DNA of 9,449 nucleotides from Affinibrenneria salicis (GTDB lineage: Bacteria > Pseudomonadota > Gammaproteobacteria > Enterobacterales > Enterobacteriaceae), in the NCBI RefSeq assembly GCF_008710095.1, contig NZ_VYKJ01000032.1, forward strand, positions 1 to 9,449, given 5' to 3'. The position numbers and the translations under genes are program-made. Under the pieces are notes generated by a model, which saw only the letters and a list, made by a program, of their open reading frames with translations, was not told the DNA's origin and did no database searches. Each line of letters opens with the position of its first letter. Within the stretch, counting starts at the first letter, position 1. This document shows positions 6,529 through 9,449 of this stretch, in pieces.

Positions 6529-8210
6529 TGAGAAAGTTAGCTATAATATTTAAAGCCCTGATGCCATTACTTTCTCGCAATGCGAAACTTTCAGCGATTT
6601 TGATACTAATTTTATCTTTTTCTTCTATATTTGCAGTTTCCTTTTCTCCTGTTTTAATGTCTAAGATAACTGATGGTATTAATACTAAAAATCAGGCGAA
6701 TGGAAATATGAGTGTTTTTCTGTGGTTAGGCATGTGCTATGTTTTTTTAATCACAACAACTAAGATAATTTCACTTACTTCCCTGTATTTACAAAGCATG
6801 CTCAGGGTTAGTTGTTTATCATCAATAAGTAATAAGTTTTTGATTGATATATATAACAAAGATCAACCAAAAAGTATGAATGAGAATACTGGTGGAGTTG
6901 CACAGAGGTTGAATAATCTAACTAATGATCTGTATTCATTGATAAATAACTTGGCATTCAATGTTATCCCTCCATTATTTCAAGTTTTTTTTAGCATTAT
7001 TGTAATTTTGATTTCCCGTGATTATGTTGTTGCATTGATTTTCCTTGTTTATATATGCATATTCATTTCTGTTAACCATTATTTTACTACTCGTGTTATT
7101 GTTTACAGAAAGGACCTGATGAAATCGGGAGTTCAAGCGTATACATTATTGACTGATAGTGTCAAAAATATTTCTGCAGCAAAGTCATGTAATAGTTTTG
7201 AATTCTTTTTCCAAAGATACTCAGGTTATTTACTTAAAGATGTTGTCATTCAAAAAAAATACTGGAAAAATAATTCACTTCTTGTAGGTGTCACTTCATT
7301 AATAACCTTAGTTTTTTTTAGTTCCACTTTTCTTTTTACTCTGTTTCGTACTGTAAGTGGTGAGGTTTCCCTGGGGCATTTTGTGATGATATCCTCATAT
7401 ATTTTTCTTTTGTCATCACCACTTGACAATATAGGACAAATGCTCAGTCAGGTAAAGCAGTCAATATCTACACTATTTCCCTTCTTCGAAAAAAATAATT
7501 TTAATGAAGAATCCCTCTCGCCCTCTATAGTACCCAATTCTGACGGGGTTAATATTCATATCAAAAACCTAAAATTTAAATTTGAGGATGGTGTATTATT
7601 CGATAATGTTAATTTAGAAGTTCCATCAGGTGCATTTGTCACTATAAAAGGACGCAGCGGTTCCGGTAAGACTACACTAGCTAATTTAATTGCTCGCAGA
7701 TTAAACCCTGCTGATAATGAAATATTTTTTAATGGGGTGGATATAAATGCAATTCATCGAAGCGAATTAAGTGATATCTCATATTTTGTCACTCAAAATG
7801 AAAGCGTTTTCATGGATACAATCGAATTCAATTTAAGGATTGCAAAACCGATGGCATCCAGAGATGAATTGTTATGTGCAATTAAATTGGCTAGCCTTAC
7901 TGATGATTTTCTAACTGCGGGTAATGATATTCTTTCAATCAAGTTAGGAGATGATGGAGAAGCTATATCTGGTGGTCAAAAACAAAGGTTATCTCTTGCT
8001 AGGTTATTTTTAAGAAACCCGAAGCTTATAATACTCGATGAAGTAACTAGCTCTCTAGATGTATCTAATGCCGATATCATAATGCGCAACATCAGGCAGT
8101 CCTTTCCCAATGCAACTATTCTGAACATCACTCATAAAGAGTCAATGCTTGAATATTCTGATTCATTAATTATGATTGACAATGGGGAAGTGGCAATGAG
8201 CAATAACTGA
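6528..8210 (+). CDS. mcjD: Lasso peptide ABC exporter and immunity protein McjD
   Basis: This 560-residue half-transporter should act as a homodimer in the inner membrane, exporting the mature lasso peptide and so protecting the producer, as McjD (580 residues) does for microcin J25. Six hydrophobic segments lie at about residues 20-45, 62-88, 143-163, 166-186, 251-273 and 281-300. The nucleotide-binding domain follows: Walker A GRSGSGKT at 375-382, Q-loop Gln423, signature SGGQKQR at 481-487, Walker B LIILDE ending Asp504-Glu505, and H-loop His536. There is no N-terminal C39 peptidase domain, so it does not cut leaders, which agrees with McjB doing so. ATG 6528 overlaps the mcjC stop by one base, and AAGGA at 6517-6521 gives a good site six bases upstream. 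As the last gene of the operon, and with no other candidate immunity gene, it is the likely sole self-protection. Confidence 0.93.
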   Translation: MRKLAIIFKALMPLLSRNAKLSAILILILSFSSIFAVSFSPVLMSKITDGINTKNQANGNMSVFLWLGMCYVFLITTTKIISLTSLYLQSMLRVSCLSSISNKFLIDIYNKDQPKSMNENTGGVAQRLNNLTNDLYSLINNLAFNVIPPLFQVFFSIIVILISRDYVVALIFLVYICIFISVNHYFTTRVIVYRKDLMKSGVQAYTLLTDSVKNISAAKSCNSFEFFFQRYSGYLLKDVVIQKKYWKNNSLLVGVTSLITLVFFSSTFLFTLFRTVSGEVSLGHFVMISSYIFLLSSPLDNIGQMLSQVKQSISTLFPFFEKNNFNEESLSPSIVPNSDGVNIHIKNLKFKFEDGVLFDNVNLEVPSGAFVTIKGRSGSGKTTLANLIARRLNPADNEIFFNGVDINAIHRSELSDISYFVTQNESVFMDTIEFNLRIAKPMASRDELLCAIKLASLTDDFLTAGNDILSIKLGDDGEAISGGQKQRLSLARLFLRNPKLIILDEVTSSLDVSNADIIMRNIRQSFPNATILNITHKESMLEYSDSLIMIDNGEVAMSNN

Positions 8211-8277
8211 AATTTTAAATGTGTAATTCTTTAGTGTCACTAAAAAGATTGATTTTTTAATGGCCTATCTTTGATGT

Positions 8278-8309
8278 TTTTATAAACCCGCTATAGTGGG
8301 TTTATAAAA
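8278..8309. terminator. Strong hairpin after mcjD, probable operon terminator
   Basis: A 14-bp stem with a TATA loop follows mcjD by about 70 bases: TTTTATAAACCCGC pairs with GTGGGTTTATAAAA, with one G-U pair. The GC-rich inner part is followed by TTTATA on either strand, so it could act in both directions. The outermost bases are T on the 5' side and A on the 3' side, the reverse of a textbook intrinsic terminator, so efficiency is uncertain. Confidence 0.6.
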
Positions 8310-8578
8310 TCCTTCTCTATATATTATTTTTTGGCTTCAATAGATAATTGTGCTTTCAAATGATGCAATGGGTGTGACCTACCCTCAGTATTAGATAAAA
8401 CCTTCAGTTAGTAAAGACGGTTTGTTTACCTTCTAATTCTTTATTTCTCCAGCTTGTTTCAAATTAAGAGGCAGTCTGGTAATTCAGCGATAAAAGAGTT
8501 TTGCACTCGTTATAGTCCCGGTAATCCCCCCGAAAAAGCAGAGTATTCATAAGTAGAATTTTCTCGTAGTCTAAACGC
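8310..8578. other. Gene-free stretch holding the unlocated left end of an IS3-family element
   Basis: I find no credible gene on either strand between the mcjD hairpin and the orfA start. Composition changes gradually from AT-rich operon tail to more balanced sequence. The left inverted repeat of the downstream IS3-family element should lie here, probably between about 8500 and 8560 near the CCCGG and CCCCCC runs, but without the right end in the window I cannot fix it. No further microcin or immunity gene is seen. Confidence 0.55.
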
Positions 8579-8589
8579 AGGAGATTCTT

Positions 8590-8856
8590 ATGAAAAAATC
8601 ACGTTTTACCGACAGCCAGATCATCGCCATCCTCAGGCAGGCCGAAGCCGGAACACCCGTGCCTGAACTGTGCCGCGAGCATGGCATCAGCAGCGCCAGT
8701 TTTTACAAGTGGCGGACTAAATTCGGCGGGATGGATGCGTCCCTCATGACCCGTCTGAAAGAGCCGGAAGACGAAAACCGTCGCCTCAAAAAGATGTACG
8801 CGGAAGAACGGCTTAAAGCTGAAATTATTCAGGAAGCCATGCAAAAAAAGTGGTAA
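8590..8856 (+). CDS. IS3-family transposase OrfA (helix-turn-helix)
   Basis: This 88-residue protein is the DNA-binding regulator and N-terminal part of the IS3-family transposase. [21 protein letters not shown] opens the helix-turn-helix domain (about residues 5-45, with [18 protein letters not shown]). Residues 57-85 ([19 protein letters not shown] and onward) form a leucine-zipper-like coiled coil used for multimer formation. AGGAG at 8579-8583 lies six bases before the ATG. The frame ends at TAA 8854-8856, just after the A AAA AAG slippery site, so OrfA and the OrfAB fusion share this start. Length and sequence fit the IS407-like subgroup. The gene looks intact. Confidence 0.92.
   Translation: MKKSRFTDSQIIAILRQAEAGTPVPELCREHGISSASFYKWRTKFGGMDASLMTRLKEPEDENRRLKKMYAEERLKAEIIQEAMQKKW
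8844..8850 (+). other. -1 programmed frameshift site A AAA AAG
   Basis: In the orfA frame this reads CAA AAA AAG TGG TAA. A -1 slip on A AAA AAG continues as GTG GTA AAG CCA into the open orfB frame, making the OrfAB transposase. This heptamer is the classic IS3-family frameshift signal and stands one codon before the orfA stop. Confidence 0.85.
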
Positions 8857-9449
8857 AGCCATCTCAGCGTCGGCAGATGGCAAAAGCAGCCGTGGAAAAC
8901 AGGCATATCAGTATTCGTTTTGCCTGTCAGATATTTTCAGTCAGTGAAAGTTGTTACCGCTATACGCCGAAACCTGATGAGGAAAATCAGCAGATTGCAG
9001 AGTGGTTATTGTGTATTACCGACAGCCAACGAAACTGGGGTTTTGGTCTGTGCTATCTGTACCTCCGCAATGTGAAGGGTTTCGGCTGGAACCATAAAAG
9101 GGTTTACCGGATTTACTGTGAGCTTTCGCTGAACCTGCGCATTAAGCCGAAGAAAAGGCTGAAACGGGAAGAGCCGGAACCGTTAAGGGCACCGGAGCGA
9201 AGTAATGAAAGCTGGTCGATGGATTTTATGCATGACCAGTTATCGGATGGCCGCTCAATCCGGTTATTGAACATCATTGACGATTTTAACCGCGAGGCGC
9301 TGGCAATAGAAGTGGACTTCTCGTTACCCCCGACCCGGGTAAAACAAACGCTGGAGCGTCTGATTGAATGGCGTGGAAAGCCAGCCTCGATCCGCTGTGA
9401 CAACGGGCCGGAATATACGAGCGGCGAGTTGAGTAAATGGGCTAAAAAT
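8850..9449 (+). CDS. IS3-family transposase OrfB, N-terminal part (3' end outside window)
   Basis: The frame -1 to orfA is open from the slippery site to the end of the window (200 codons). It encodes [15 protein letters not shown], an HTH_21-like region ([13 protein letters not shown] and [12 protein letters not shown]) and the start of the rve catalytic domain. The first catalytic Asp is in WSMDFMHD (9222-9224) and the second in RCDNGPEY (9399-9401); the Glu lies beyond the window. It is probably made mainly as the OrfAB fusion by -1 frameshifting at 8844-8850, with GTG 8850 or ATG 8877 as weaker independent starts. No interruption is seen, so the element may be functional. Confidence 0.88.
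   Translation, partial: MVKPSQRRQMAKAAVENRHISIRFACQIFSVSESCYRYTPKPDEENQQIAEWLLCITDSQRNWGFGLCYLYLRNVKGFGWNHKRVYRIYCELSLNLRIKPKKRLKREEPEPLRAPERSNESWSMDFMHDQLSDGRSIRLLNIIDDFNREALAIEVDFSLPPTRVKQTLERLIEWRGKPASIRCDNGPEYTSGELSKWAKN

Larger units (their letters stand above)
8590..9449 (+). mobile_element. IS3-family insertion sequence, left part (runs off the window)
   Basis: The window ends inside this element, which has the usual IS3-family arrangement of orfA overlapped by orfB in the -1 frame. The protein sequences suggest the IS407-like subgroup. Its non-coding left end extends some tens of bases upstream of 8590, but the exact terminus was not identified. It is a different element from the IS3-family piece at 1-504. 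Together with the IS5-family element at 2877-3739 it brackets the lasso operon. Confidence 0.8.

Noticed and set aside
8599..8883. 94-codon minus-strand frame over orfA
   Set aside because: It is the shadow of the clearly coding IS3-family orfA, which has its own ribosome binding site and frameshift signal.
9113..9403. 96-codon minus-strand frame over orfB
   Set aside because: The plus strand here encodes the start of the rve catalytic domain; the reverse frame has no recognisable content.
1..9449. CRISPR array, tRNA or rRNA genes
   Set aside because: I saw no regularly spaced direct repeats and no cloverleaf or rRNA-like sequence on either strand.
1..9449. Composite transposon made of two copies of the same IS around the lasso operon
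   Set aside because: The flanking elements are of different families (IS5-type on the left, a distinct IS3-type on the right), and the IS3-type piece at 1-504 encodes a different OrfB from the one at the right end.

Overview
The window looks like an accessory, insertion-sequence-riddled stretch of a gammaproteobacterial (most likely Enterobacterales) chromosome or plasmid. Its centre is a very AT-rich four-gene cluster that closely follows the microcin J25 plan (mcjA, mcjB, mcjC, mcjD) for making and exporting a lasso peptide. The enterobacterial placement rests on the microcin J25-type proteins and on the style of the IS3- and IS5-family transposases. Species cannot be read from the sequence.

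Layout, left to right. Bases 1-504 are the right end of an IS3-family element (C-terminal half of its transposase and a terminal repeat). Two bases beyond that end starts a 621-codon DUF262/DUF1524 gene (507-2372), a GmrSD/SspE-like predicted nuclease and probable defence gene. It is followed by a short remnant of a YgjP/SprT-like (DUF45) metallopeptidase gene, cut off by an IS5-family fragment on the minus strand (2496-2876). That fragment abuts a second, almost complete IS5-family element (2877-3739), whose transposase needs two reading-frame changes: one apparently disabling, one at a run of seven A that could be programmed.

Bases 3740-8210 hold the lasso peptide operon, all on the + strand. 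A promoter-like region and a strong ribosome binding site precede a 64-residue precursor (3984-4178). An 11-bp hairpin (4218-4242) follows, then mcjB (leader peptidase), mcjC (macrolactam synthetase) and mcjD (ABC exporter), packed with 0-12 bp gaps or a 1-bp overlap. The predicted mature peptide is residues 39-64, 26 residues, with a Gly1-Glu8 ring. The ring plus first tail residues, GGDGGIPEYF, strongly recall microcin J25 (GGAGHVPEYF) and ubonodin, but the 16 residues after that are unlike any lasso peptide I can recall. In the inferred pathway, McjB binds and cuts the leader after Thr37-Arg38, McjC activates Glu8 with ATP and joins it to the new N-terminus around the threaded tail, and McjD pumps the product out and protects the producer. 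No separate immunity or regulatory gene is visible.

A strong hairpin lies after mcjD (8278-8309), then about 280 bp without a gene, then the left part of another IS3-family element (orfA with a -1 slippery site into orfB) that runs off the right end. The lasso operon is thus flanked by insertion sequences on both sides and differs sharply from them in base composition, which suggests horizontal acquisition.
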